NCBI RefSeq assembly: GCF_030294945.1
Contig: NZ_AP018448.1
Span: 2,790,001-2,854,000, forward strand
Length of the DNA: 64,000 bases
Direction: 5' to 3'
Source of the DNA: Streptomyces graminofaciens
GTDB taxonomy: Bacteria; Actinomycetota; Actinomycetes; Streptomycetales; Streptomycetaceae
Part shown: piece by piece, positions 29,320-61,458 of the stretch
How the letters are laid out: the number at the start of each line of letters is the position of its first letter
Position numbering within the stretch: the stretch's first letter is position 1
Position numbers and translations under genes: made by a program
Notes under the pieces: model-generated
What the model was told of the DNA's origin: nothing
Database searches by the model: none
What the model saw: the letters and a program-made list of their open reading frames with translations, nothing else

Positions 29320-30205
29320 GCACCCCGGCGGTCGCGGCGGACATCCGCAGGGTCGGCGTCGTCGGCTGCGGGCTGATGGGCGCGGGCATCGCCGAGGTGT
29401 GCGCCCGGGCCGGGCTGGACGTCGTGGTCCACGAGGTGAGCCCGGAGGCGGCGGAGGCCGGCCGGACCAGGATCGCCGCCTCCCTCGACCGGGGCGTACG
29501 GCGCGGCAAGCTCTCCGGTGCGGAACGGGACGCCGCGCTCCACCGGGTGCGGGTCGTCACCGACCTCGGCGGTCTCGCCGACCGGGACCTGGTGGTGGAG
29601 GCGGCGACGGAGGACGAGAAGGTCAAGGTCGCGCTCTTCGCCGAGCTGGACAGGATCGTCACCTGCGAGAACGCGCTTCTCGCGTCGAACACCTCCTCCC
29701 TGCCCATCATGAAGCTGGGCATGGCCACCGCCCGCCCGCACCAGGTGATCGGGGTGTCTTCAACCCGGTCCCGGTGCTGGACCTGGTCGAGATCGTGCCG
29801 TCACTGCTGACGGCACCTCAGTCCCAGTCCCGTGCCGAGGACTTCGTCACCGGGGTGCTGGGCAAGCGGGTGATCCGTTCGCAGGACCGGGCCGGCTTTG
29901 TGGTGAACGCCCTCCTCGTCCCGTATCTGCTCTCCGCGATCCGGATGCTGGAGTCCGGCTTCGCGTCCGCCGAGGACATCGACACCGGCATGGTCCTCGG
30001 CTGCGCCCACCCGCTGGGCCCGCTGAGCCTGGCCGACCTGATCGGCCTGGACACTCTCACCGCGATCGCCGAGGCGATGTACGAGGAGTTCAAGGACCCG
30101 CTGCACGCGGCGCCGCCCCTGCTGCTGCGCATGGTGGAGGCCGGGCTGCTGGGCCGGAAGTCGGGGCGCGGCTTCCACGACTACGCGGTGGCCACGGCCG
30201 CCTGA
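29316..30205 (+). pseudogene. 3-hydroxyacyl-CoA dehydrogenase with a frameshift
   Basis: Two frames share one gene. From GTG 29316 (overlapping the preceding stop) the first frame gives the NAD-binding half (VGVVGCGLMGAGIAEVCARAG, then LASNTSSLPI) as far as HQVIGV, about 147 residues, then runs out of family sequence. From there the other frame gives FNPVPVLDLVEIVPS and the C-terminal dimer domain to ...GRKSGRGFHDYAV. The family consensus at the join is VIG-x-HFFNPVP; restoring four bases (cact-like) after 29756 would give it exactly and a 297-residue protein. It would oxidise 3-hydroxybutyryl-CoA. It is either a true mutation or an assembly error; the rest is undamaged. Confidence 0.85.
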
Positions 30206-30228
30206 TCCCCTGAAAGGCAGAACGACCC

Positions 30229-30442
30229 ATGGTTCAGGACTTACGCGGTGTCATGGCGCCGGGGAGGAACGAGCCGGTGCGGGTGGAGAGCAGCGTTCTC
30301 GTTCCGGACCCCGGGCCGGGTGAGGCCGTGGTGAAGATCCAGGCCTGCGGGGTGTGTCACACCGATCCGCACTGCGAGCAGGACGGGATCAGCGACGAAT
30401 TTCCGTCCCGGCGACGTCCTCCGCTCGGTGGTGACGTTCTGA
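30229..30442 (+). pseudogene. S-(hydroxymethyl)mycothiol dehydrogenase remnant with internal deletion
   Basis: ATG 30229 begins VQDLRGVMAPGRNEPVRVES and runs through KIQACGVCHTDPHCEQDG to ISDEFP, about 58 residues of the N-terminal GroES-like part, with the first catalytic zinc cysteine. Immediately after, in another frame, 30403-30442 encodes RPGDVLRSVVTF-stop, which resembles the C-terminus of the same enzyme family (GDVLRSVV). About 300 internal residues have therefore been deleted. The enzyme detoxifies formaldehyde with mycothiol, a natural partner for an O-demethylating P450. Codon 4-5 includes a rare TTA. The family and C-terminal match are from memory. Confidence 0.8.
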
Positions 30443-30461
30443 CCGCTGCGGCGGTGCGGGT

Positions 30462-30502
30462 GGGCCCGGGCGGCGGCGGTGAGGGAGCCGCCGCCCGGGC
30501 CC
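30462..30502. terminator. Strong hairpin at the PKS cluster edge
   Basis: gggcccgggcggcgg (30462-30476) and ccgccgcccgggccc (30488-30502) form a perfect 15-bp stem with an 11-base loop, beginning 9 bp from the PKS B stop codon. It can end the PKS operon and also stop reading from the dehydrogenase remnant. Confidence 0.85.
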
Positions 30503-30511
30503 TTTCGGCTG

Positions 30512-45124
<14,613 letters not shown>

Positions 45125-45212
45125 GGGTGGTGTTCTCAGACTCTTCTCGGGTTCGGTGGGGGGACGCGTCGGCAGGCCCGCCTCAGGAGCGGGCCTGCCG
45201 AGAGCGGGGTTC

Positions 45213-54743
<9,531 letters not shown>

Positions 54744-54856
54744 TGCAGTGCGACCTCGGGTTTCCGTGCGAAAGCGGCACCGGTGGGGGTGCGAAGTGGG
54801 GTGGGGGGAGAGTGGGATGACCGCCCGCCGGGAAGGAGGTTCCGGCGGGCGGTCGG

Positions 54857-56005
54857 TCAACGGTGTGTATCGAGGAAGTCGGTGATGTGCCCGAACACGT
54901 CGAGCGCGGCGCCGCGGCCGATGAACGGGTCCACGTGCCCGTACCCGGGGATCTCCGTGTACCGGACGTCCAGCTGCGGGTGACGGCTCGTCAGAACCTC
55001 GTGGCAGACCTTGTTGGAGTCCGCCCAGAGCTTGTTCTGGCTGCCGGACAGCAGCAGGACCGGGCAGTCGATGCGGTCGGCGTGGTCGAGCGCGTTCTCC
55101 GGGAGGGCCGCGTAGCGGCGGTCGCCGTGGTTCCAGCGGGTGACGGCGTGGGCGAGTTCGTTCTGCCGCAGGTGCGGCACGGTGAAGAAGGGTGCGGGGC
55201 CGAAGAGTTGGGCGAGCCGGTCGTGGGTGTCGGGGTGCAGGTTGTCGTGCACGAACAGCGAGGCTCCCGTGCCCCAGGCCGAGTTGTGCAGGATCTGGCA
55301 GGTGGGGTCGGGGCAGTCGGCGCCGCGCGCGGCGAGCGCGAACAGCAGGCTCTGCTTGGAGAACAGCCCGGCCCGCTTGAAGTCGACGACCTGGTGGCTC
55401 ATCCGCCCACGCAGCAGTTCGGTGCCCAGATGCATGGGGAGCCGGGCCCGGCCGTACAGCTTCGGGGTCAGGAAGACGCCCTGCGCCACCACGCCCGCGA
55501 GGCCGGTGACCAGCCCGGCCGCCATGCTCATCGACAGCGTCATCGCGCCGATGCAGTGGGCGACGGCGAACAGGGGGCGCCCGCCGATGCGCCCCCGCAC
55601 CTGGGCGACGGCTTCGGGGATGTCGTAGAGCGAGACGTCGTCGTAGCTGTAGCGCGGACCGCGCTCGTTGTACGGCAGCCGACAGCTCCCCCGCCAGTCC
55701 AGCAGCCAGGGTTCGTATCCGGCGTCGAGCAGTGCGGCGGCCAGGTTGCGGGTCTCGGGGAGGGTGAACATCTCCGCGGACGCGGTGTGGCCGTGCAGCA
55801 GCAGGACGGCGGGGCGGGTGTCGTCGCCGTGCGGGGCGACCCGGGCGAGTCCGAGTCGGGTGCCGTCGGCGGCGCGGAAGGGGAAGTGCTCGATCCTGGC
55901 GCCGTCGAGATCCGCGCGCAGGGGGCGCAGTCCGTTCGGAGCGGTGAGGGCCGGACGGGCGAGGTACCGACGGGCGGACCGGGAGGGTATGGGCAGCAGC
56001 TTCAT
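54857..56005 (-). CDS. Alpha/beta hydrolase with cysteine nucleophile, PKS-cluster associated
   Basis: 382 residues. The oxyanion/entry block is LLLHGHTASAEMF (about 73-85), followed by WLLDWRGSCRLPYNERG. The nucleophile elbow reads AHCIGAM with Cys151 where most hydrolases have serine, as in polyhydroxyalkanoate synthases. The acid is near DCPVLLLSG and the base is His357 in GYGHVDPF. From memory, this subfamily is found as the C-terminal part of actinobacterial proteins fused to GMC oxidoreductases, next to an FTETM-type domain; here that second domain is at the end of the neighbouring reductase. It could hydrolyse or transfer the acyl product, or edit the PKS. There is no secretion signal. 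Confidence 0.85.
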   Translation of the reverse strand: MKLLPIPSRSARRYLARPALTAPNGLRPLRADLDGARIEHFPFRAADGTRLGLARVAPHGDDTRPAVLLLHGHTASAEMFTLPETRNLAAALLDAGYEPWLLDWRGSCRLPYNERGPRYSYDDVSLYDIPEAVAQVRGRIGGRPLFAVAHCIGAMTLSMSMAAGLVTGLAGVVAQGVFLTPKLYGRARLPMHLGTELLRGRMSHQVVDFKRAGLFSKQSLLFALAARGADCPDPTCQILHNSAWGTGASLFVHDNLHPDTHDRLAQLFGPAPFFTVPHLRQNELAHAVTRWNHGDRRYAALPENALDHADRIDCPVLLLSGSQNKLWADSNKVCHEVLTSRHPQLDVRYTEIPGYGHVDPFIGRGAALDVFGHITDFLDTHR

Positions 56006-56382
56006 CGGACGGTCGGCTCCTCAAGGCGGTGCAACGGCTTCATCGTGCGGTCGGCCCCTCAGGGATGGGCAGCGGATTCATCGGGGCGCCGGCTCGCTCG
56101 AGGCAGGACGGCGGCTCCGGCGGCAGGTCGACTCTCCCGAAGCGGGACGGCGGCTCTGCGGGCGTCGAGTTCCCCGCAGTGGGCCGGCGACTTCGGTGGG
56201 ACGGGTCGACTCTCCCCAGGAGAGACGGCCGCTCTGACAGAGCGTCGAGTTCCCCGAAACGAGACGGCGACTTCGGCGGGACGTCGACTCTCCCCAGGCG
56301 AGACCGGGACTCCGGCGAGCGAGACGGCGGCTCCCCCGAACCTGGACGGTGACTTCATCGGGAGCTCGGCTCCTCGACGCGG
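56000..56382. repeat. Degenerate repeats between the reductase and hydrolase genes
   Basis: The 349-bp gap (56006-56354) inside the operon is filled with imperfect repeats. One family is cttcatcgg-cggtcggctcctc, at 56000-56029 (hydrolase start codon), 56038-56064, 56077-56104 and 56353-56382 (reductase stop codon). A second is gtcgactctccc / gtcgagttcccc followed by gacggcgacttcgg, recurring at about 60-bp intervals from 56139 to 56310. I see no gene in it. The gap could form RNA structure that sets the ratio of the two products. Confidence 0.65.
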
Positions 56383-58772
56383 TCGCGGCGCAGGTCCAGC
56401 AGTTCGGCTCCGGCGCGCAGCATCGGCTCCATCAGGCCCTGGCCGATCTGTGCGCCGAACCAGGCGAGCCAGGTCGCCTTGGCCAGCCGCTTCTCGCGCG
56501 AGGACAGCCCGGGCCTGACCCGGATGCCGTCGACCTGTTCGCGTACATAGCTGTCTGCGGGTACGACCATGACGCCGGACACGCTCGCCGGCTCGCCCTC
56601 CCTGCCGATCTCCACGGCGAGGGTGCGGGCCTGGCGGAGCAGGTCGCGGCGGGCGCGGGCGGTCTTCCGACCGTCGAGCCACCACTCGCCTCCGTCGGCG
56701 TCCCGCAGCCGCAGCCGGTAGCTCAGCAGCGGGTGGCGGATGCCGTGGCTGCGCGGGATGCCGTGCTGGGGGCGTACGAGAATGTCGCCCTCGACGACGG
56801 TGAGGGGCTCGGCGTGCAGCCGGGCGCAGGTCACCGTGCCCTCGCGGACGTCGACCCGGCGCTCGCGCAGCAGCTGGTACATGCTCGCGACGGACAGCGT
56901 CAGCTTGAACTCATCGTCCGTGTCGGCCCGTTCGCCGACCGGTCCGAGAGTGCCCTTCATGGTCTCGGAGAACCACAGATACGGCGGGTCCGTACGGTCG
57001 GGCAGACGGCTCAGGCCGCGGTCCGTCATCCGCTCGATGGTCCGCAGCTGGTCACGGGAGTCGTAGACCTTGGCGGGCGGCAGGCCGTGCCGGGCGACGA
57101 AGGCATCGGTGCGGTCGGCCGTCGCGGCCGGGCCGAGCAGGGACGCCTCACAGAGCCCCAGCGCGGTGGGGCTGCCCATCACCCTTACCAGGAACTCCAG
57201 TTCGGGCACCGGGTCGGCGGCCATGCGGTCGACGAAGTCCGCCCGCCAGTCGTCCCAGCCGATGATCTCGACGTTCATACCGGCGAGGCGCATCTCACGG
57301 ACCGTGCCGTCGAGGGTGGCGGCCCGCCCGGTGAGGTTGTACGTCTGCCCCCAGGCGTCCGGGTCGCACACGATGGCGGCCGCGACCCGGCTGACCCAGT
57401 CGACGGGGGCCACGTTGAGGGCGCGGAAGGCGGGCACGGTACGGAAGCGGGTGAACGCCGCCGAGAACCCCGTGCTCAGGTCGTGCGGGTTGTAGGCGCC
57501 GGTCTCGGTGTGACCCGCGATGCCGCCGGGCCGCATCAGCGTGACGGTCAGGCCGTGCTCGCGGGCCCGGCGCAGCGCCGACTCCGCCGCCCACTTGGAC
57601 TTGTCGTAGCCCGCCATCAGTCGGTCGATCCGGGCCAGGGGGTCGTCCTCGCCCATGGAGGCGATGCCGACCTCGTTGAAGACGGCGATGGAGGAGATGT
57701 GATGCAGGGGCTTGACCGGGCCGGTGACGGCGAGTTCGGCGAGGGTGAGCGGGCCCAGCACATTGGTGCGGCGCAGCGAGGGGTAGCCGCGCAGGAAGTC
57801 GACGGCCGCGGCGACGCTGACGATCGCGTCGACCTCCTCGGCGAGCGACTGCCAGCGGTCCTCGGCCAGCCCGAGGCGGGGTTGTCCCAGGTCACCGGGC
57901 AACACCGTGATGCGGCGGCGCAGTTCGGCCGACCAGGGCAGATGGAAGCTCGCGAGGGCGTCGGCGAGGCGCCGTTCGGCCTTGTCCTCGTCGTCGGCCC
58001 GGACCAGGCATACGACGTGGGCGTCGCTGCGGCGCAGCAGGTCGAGCAGCAGGTGTCCGCCGAGGAAGCCGGTGGCTCCGGTGAGCAGGATGCTGCGCGG
58101 GGGCGCGGCCGACGGCGCGTCGACGAAGGGCAGGGCGTCGGCGCGGGCCAGGTCGTCGAGGACGAGCCGCAGGTCCTCGTCGGCGGGGCGGGCCACGGGC
58201 ACGGGGGCCGTCTTGGTCACGGAGGTCTCTGTGTCATCGGAGACCGCCTTCGCCACAGATGCCGTCCGGGGCGTGGTGGCACGTGTCCGCTGCGGGGCCG
58301 GGGGCGTCGCGCCACCCTCGCGCGTGAGCCACAGCTCGGCCAGCCGCCGGGGCCGCGCGTCCGCGAACACGCTGTCCAGCTCGATGTGGACGTCCAGGTC
58401 GCGGGCGAGGGCCGCGACGAGTTCGACGGCGGTCACGGACGAGGCGCCGAGGTCGAAGAGGTCCGTGTCGGCGTCCACCGTCGTATCGCCGAGGAGTTCG
58501 GCGGCCCTGCCGGCGATGGCCGATGCCAGCCCGTCCACGTCCCAGGCACCGGTGCCGGTGCCTGTGCCTGTGCCTGTGCCTGTGCCGGCACCAGCGTCCC
58601 CGGCGACGGTCTCCGTGGCCGGGCGCGTCGCCGTGCGACGGACCCGCGACAGCAGGTCGGCCACCGGGTCCCGTTCCGGACGGACGCCCTCGATGACACG
58701 TGCCTCCCGATGACGGTCGGCGTCCGGGCCGCGCTCCCGGTCGTCGCGCGTGCCGCCCGCTGTTTCGCTCAT
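56355..58772 (-). CDS. ACP-thioester reductase protein with extra C-terminal domain
   Basis: 805 residues in three parts. Residues about 80-150 are a carrier domain with the phosphopantetheine serine in DLGASSVTAVEL (Ser112). Residues about 228-560 are a reductive-release SDR (TGATGFLG at 231-238; GYDKSKW with Tyr389 and Lys393), as in carboxylic acid reductases and NRPS terminal reductases. Residues about 600-790 begin SETMKG and resemble the domain that links GMC oxidoreductases to hydrolases in actinobacteria. There is no adenylation domain. It should reduce a carrier-bound thioester with NADPH to an aldehyde or alcohol. A run of Gly-Thr pairs (residues about 61-74) comes from a six-base DNA repeat. 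It is first in the PKS operon. Confidence 0.88.
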   Translation of the reverse strand: MSETAGGTRDDRERGPDADRHREARVIEGVRPERDPVADLLSRVRRTATRPATETVAGDAGAGTGTGTGTGTGTGAWDVDGLASAIAGRAAELLGDTTVDADTDLFDLGASSVTAVELVAALARDLDVHIELDSVFADARPRRLAELWLTREGGATPPAPQRTRATTPRTASVAKAVSDDTETSVTKTAPVPVARPADEDLRLVLDDLARADALPFVDAPSAAPPRSILLTGATGFLGGHLLLDLLRRSDAHVVCLVRADDEDKAERRLADALASFHLPWSAELRRRITVLPGDLGQPRLGLAEDRWQSLAEEVDAIVSVAAAVDFLRGYPSLRRTNVLGPLTLAELAVTGPVKPLHHISSIAVFNEVGIASMGEDDPLARIDRLMAGYDKSKWAAESALRRAREHGLTVTLMRPGGIAGHTETGAYNPHDLSTGFSAAFTRFRTVPAFRALNVAPVDWVSRVAAAIVCDPDAWGQTYNLTGRAATLDGTVREMRLAGMNVEIIGWDDWRADFVDRMAADPVPELEFLVRVMGSPTALGLCEASLLGPAATADRTDAFVARHGLPPAKVYDSRDQLRTIERMTDRGLSRLPDRTDPPYLWFSETMKGTLGPVGERADTDDEFKLTLSVASMYQLLRERRVDVREGTVTCARLHAEPLTVVEGDILVRPQHGIPRSHGIRHPLLSYRLRLRDADGGEWWLDGRKTARARRDLLRQARTLAVEIGREGEPASVSGVMVVPADSYVREQVDGIRVRPGLSSREKRLAKATWLAWFGAQIGQGLMEPMLRAGAELLDLRRDRVEEPSSR

Positions 58773-59156
58773 GTTGTCCTCGTCGTCCCTTCCGCTCCCG
58801 TCCCCGTGATCGCCTGCGGGAGCGGGAAGTGACCGGCCGTCACGTGGGGTGATGTGAACCGACCGGTGATCATCTCCGCCAGTCTGGCCGTGCGACGGAC
58901 ACTGTCACAGCCGCACAAGTTGGTAGTCGCCACCTGTCGAGAACCGCACAGAATCGGCCACATCTTGTCCGAGATATACCTGTGAGTTACCTGTCGGTCG
59001 CGCCCGACGGGTTGTCAGGAGATGTATTCTACAAAGGCAAGGGGGGCTCACCGGTCAGAGCCGAAAATGTTGCGCATGTGTTTCGCACCTGTTTCTCACA
59101 TGCCCGATTCGTCATTCGGACCGACTTCCTCATGATCACAGGAGTGAGACCACAAC
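58773..59156. promoter_or_regulatory. Divergent promoter region of the PKS operon and its LuxR regulator
   Basis: The 384-bp spacer is less GC-rich than its surroundings beyond 58860. ACCTGT occurs four times on the plus strand (58932, 58978, 58989, 59087). An inverted repeat gcatgtg (59074-59080) / cacatgc (59097-59103) lies 54 bp before the regulator's start. They are candidate regulator sites, not proved. Confidence 0.5.
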
Positions 59157-60437
59157 GTGCTGTTCATACCCACATCCCCGAGAATTCTGGAGAACATCCA
59201 CACAGAATTGATCGACCCCGGGTGCCGCACCGGCGCACTCGTCGGCCGGTCCCGGGAAAGCTGGCTGAGCGGCGACATGGGAAACGCGGTCGCCGGAATC
59301 GAGAAAGCCAGGCGCACCGAATGCTCGGTCCACTGCGAATGCCGCATCATGGTGACGGCCTGGGACGTCGAGCTCTCGATCAGACTGCGTGACTTGAGCA
59401 GGGCGCGCCGCATGCTGGACACCTTGGCCGTCGCCGAATCGAAGCAGGCGACCGCGGTCCGCCACCGGACCGTCCCCTCCCTCCTGCGCGCCCATCTGGC
59501 GCTCACGTCGGGGGACGTCGAGGCGGCGACGGCCCTGGCCGAGGCCGCGCTCGAGGCCGCCGAGGAGAGCGGTGCGCGCCTGTGGCATCCCATCGGGCAC
59601 GCGCTGCTGGCGTTGGCGGCCCTGCGCAGGGTGAACATCAGCGCGGCCATGGGATACGTCACCCAGCTCGGGGAGGACGCCCTGCTCGGCCGTTCGCTGT
59701 ACATACCGGGACAGTGTGCCTGGGTGACCGCGCTGGTCTACCGGGCGAAGGACGACATCAGCGGGGCGTTGCGGCTGGTGGCGGAGCTGGTGGACCTCGG
59801 ACCGGTGAGCCGTGAACTGCTGCTGTCGCAGCCCGGGGCGGCGCCCTGGCTGGCGCGTCTCGCCCTCGGCGCGGGCGAGACGGGGCTGGCGCAGCGGGCG
59901 CTGCGGTCGGCGACCTCGCTCGCCGCGCGCAACCCCCGCTTCCCGACCGTCGCCGCGTCCGCCCTGCACACGCGCGGCCTCGTGGAGAACAGCCTCGACT
60001 ATCTGCTGCACGCCGCCGAGACCCACCGCGACCCCTGGGCACGCGCGTCGGCGCTCGAGGACGCCGGCACGTTCCTGTCCGCCGACCGGGCCCGGCACGA
60101 CCGCGCGACGGAGGCGTACGACCGCGCGGCCGCCGGTTATCTCGCCTCGGGTTCCACCTACGACTACCGGCGGACGCAGTCGAAAATACGTGACCTCGGA
60201 AAAGCGGCACTTCCCTCACTGCACGGCACTCAGCACCAGTCCGCTTTCACGCAGTTGACGAGGGGCGAGCACGAGGTGGCGAAACTCGTCGCCGAGGGAA
60301 TGACGAATATTCAGGTGGCCCGGGTTCTTTCTCTTTCCCGGCACACGGTGGCGTTCCACCTTCGGAAGGTGTTCCGAAAGCTGGATGTCTCTTCCCGTGT
60401 CGAACTGGCCCACATGTGGGGCACCCGGACCGGCTGA
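59157..60437 (+). CDS. LuxR-type regulator of the PKS cluster
   Basis: 426 residues from GTG 59157 (ggag at 59141-59144). The C-terminal 62 residues are a LuxR helix-turn-helix: LTRGEHEVAKLVAEGMTNIQVARVLSLSRHTVAFHLRKVFRKLDVSSRVEL. The N-terminal 350 residues are helical, TPR-like repeats (alanine/leucine-rich pairs such as LLRAHLALTSGDVEAATALAEAALEAA). No ATP-binding Walker motif is present, so it looks like a LAL-type regulator reduced to its C-terminal half. It is divergent from the PKS operon and is the only regulator near it, so it is most likely its activator. Confidence 0.88.
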   Translation: MLFIPTSPRILENIHTELIDPGCRTGALVGRSRESWLSGDMGNAVAGIEKARRTECSVHCECRIMVTAWDVELSIRLRDLSRARRMLDTLAVAESKQATAVRHRTVPSLLRAHLALTSGDVEAATALAEAALEAAEESGARLWHPIGHALLALAALRRVNISAAMGYVTQLGEDALLGRSLYIPGQCAWVTALVYRAKDDISGALRLVAELVDLGPVSRELLLSQPGAAPWLARLALGAGETGLAQRALRSATSLAARNPRFPTVAASALHTRGLVENSLDYLLHAAETHRDPWARASALEDAGTFLSADRARHDRATEAYDRAAAGYLASGSTYDYRRTQSKIRDLGKAALPSLHGTQHQSAFTQLTRGEHEVAKLVAEGMTNIQVARVLSLSRHTVAFHLRKVFRKLDVSSRVELAHMWGTRTG

Positions 60438-60639
60438 GACACCGGCCACTTCCGGCCGCACGTCACATCCGTCTCCGCTTTCGCGTGAATCGGGCGAACC
60501 GTCGTCCGGCGACTTCCGGTCTTCGCGGGTAGATTTTTCTGATCTGTTTCTCAACTCTTTCGGGCTCCCGGATATTTATCCGGACAAACGGCGCGATCGC
60601 GCTCCGCCGGGTGAATGGCCGAACAAGCCCGAAGCAGCC

Positions 60640-61458
60640 TCAGCGCTGCTGGTTCATCAGGGCGAGTGCGGCGTCGGCCGCCGAGATGACGATGTCCCCG
60701 GGGGTGTCCTCGGCACCGGCGACATCGGCCAGCAGCCGGACGTCCTTGCGGAGCAGCGGCCCGGCATGGCCGGCGATCCGGTCCAGGGTGCCGTCGGCGG
60801 CCGTGACCCGGTTCAGGGCGAAGCTCGCACCGCTGCCGTGGGCGACGGCGGAGGCGAGGGCGGCAGGGTCGACGCCGAGGTCCCGGCCGAGCGCCAGGGC
60901 GTCGGCGGCGGTGGCGAGGTTCGCGGTGAACAGGACGTTGTTGAGGAGTTTCGCGAGCTGTCCGCTGCCGAGCGGACCCATGTGCACGATGGGGTCGGCG
61001 TAGGCGGCGAACACCGGACGGCAGAACGCCACCGTGCTCTGGTCGCCGCCCGTCATCACCAGCAGCCGGCCCGCCGCGGCCGCCGGTCCGCCGCCGCTGA
61101 CGGGGGCGTCGACGAGGGCGACGCCCCGGGCCCGCGCGCGGTCGGCGAGACGTCGGCAGGTGTCGGGGTGCACGGTGCTGTGCACGGCGATGACACCGCC
61201 CGCGCGCAGCCCGGTCAGCACACCGGACGAGCCGGTGATGACCTCCTCGACATCGGCGTCGTCGACGACGCAGACGCATACGAGGTCGCTGACGGCGGCC
61301 AGGTCCGCGGGCGAGGAGGCCCGTTTGGCCGGGGTGTCGGCGAAGGGGACGAGTGTGGCCGGGCGGCGTGCCCACAGCGTCGTCTCGAAGCCCGCGCCGA
61401 TGATCCGGCGGGCCATGGGCGCGCCCTGACTGCCCAGACCGATGAACCCGACTCGCAT
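60640..61458 (-). CDS. NAD-dependent beta-hydroxyacid dehydrogenase family (HIBADH-like)
   Basis: 272 residues. It begins RVGFIGLGSQGAPMARRI, the Rossmann start of 3-hydroxyisobutyrate / tartronate-semialdehyde dehydrogenases. The substrate-binding DAPVSGGGPAAAAGRL (about 117-132) and the catalytic lysine in GQLAKLLNN (about 167-175) are present. ATG 61458 shares one base with the DoxX stop (TGATG), so the two are coupled; the preceding TTG is less likely. This family reduces tartronate or methylmalonate semialdehydes or oxidises their alcohols. A link to the PKS cluster is possible but unsupported; it is more likely part of the adjacent DoxX unit. Confidence 0.87.
   Translation of the reverse strand: MRVGFIGLGSQGAPMARRIIGAGFETTLWARRPATLVPFADTPAKRASSPADLAAVSDLVCVCVVDDADVEEVITGSSGVLTGLRAGGVIAVHSTVHPDTCRRLADRARARGVALVDAPVSGGGPAAAAGRLLVMTGGDQSTVAFCRPVFAAYADPIVHMGPLGSGQLAKLLNNVLFTANLATAADALALGRDLGVDPAALASAVAHGSGASFALNRVTAADGTLDRIAGHAGPLLRKDVRLLADVAGAEDTPGDIVISAADAALALMNQQR

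Noticed and set aside
56059..56685. Minus-strand open frame of 208 codons across the repeat gap between the reductase and hydrolase
   Set aside because: It overlaps the reductase 3' end in another frame and encodes only repeated Ser/Arg/Pro-rich sequence without a good start.
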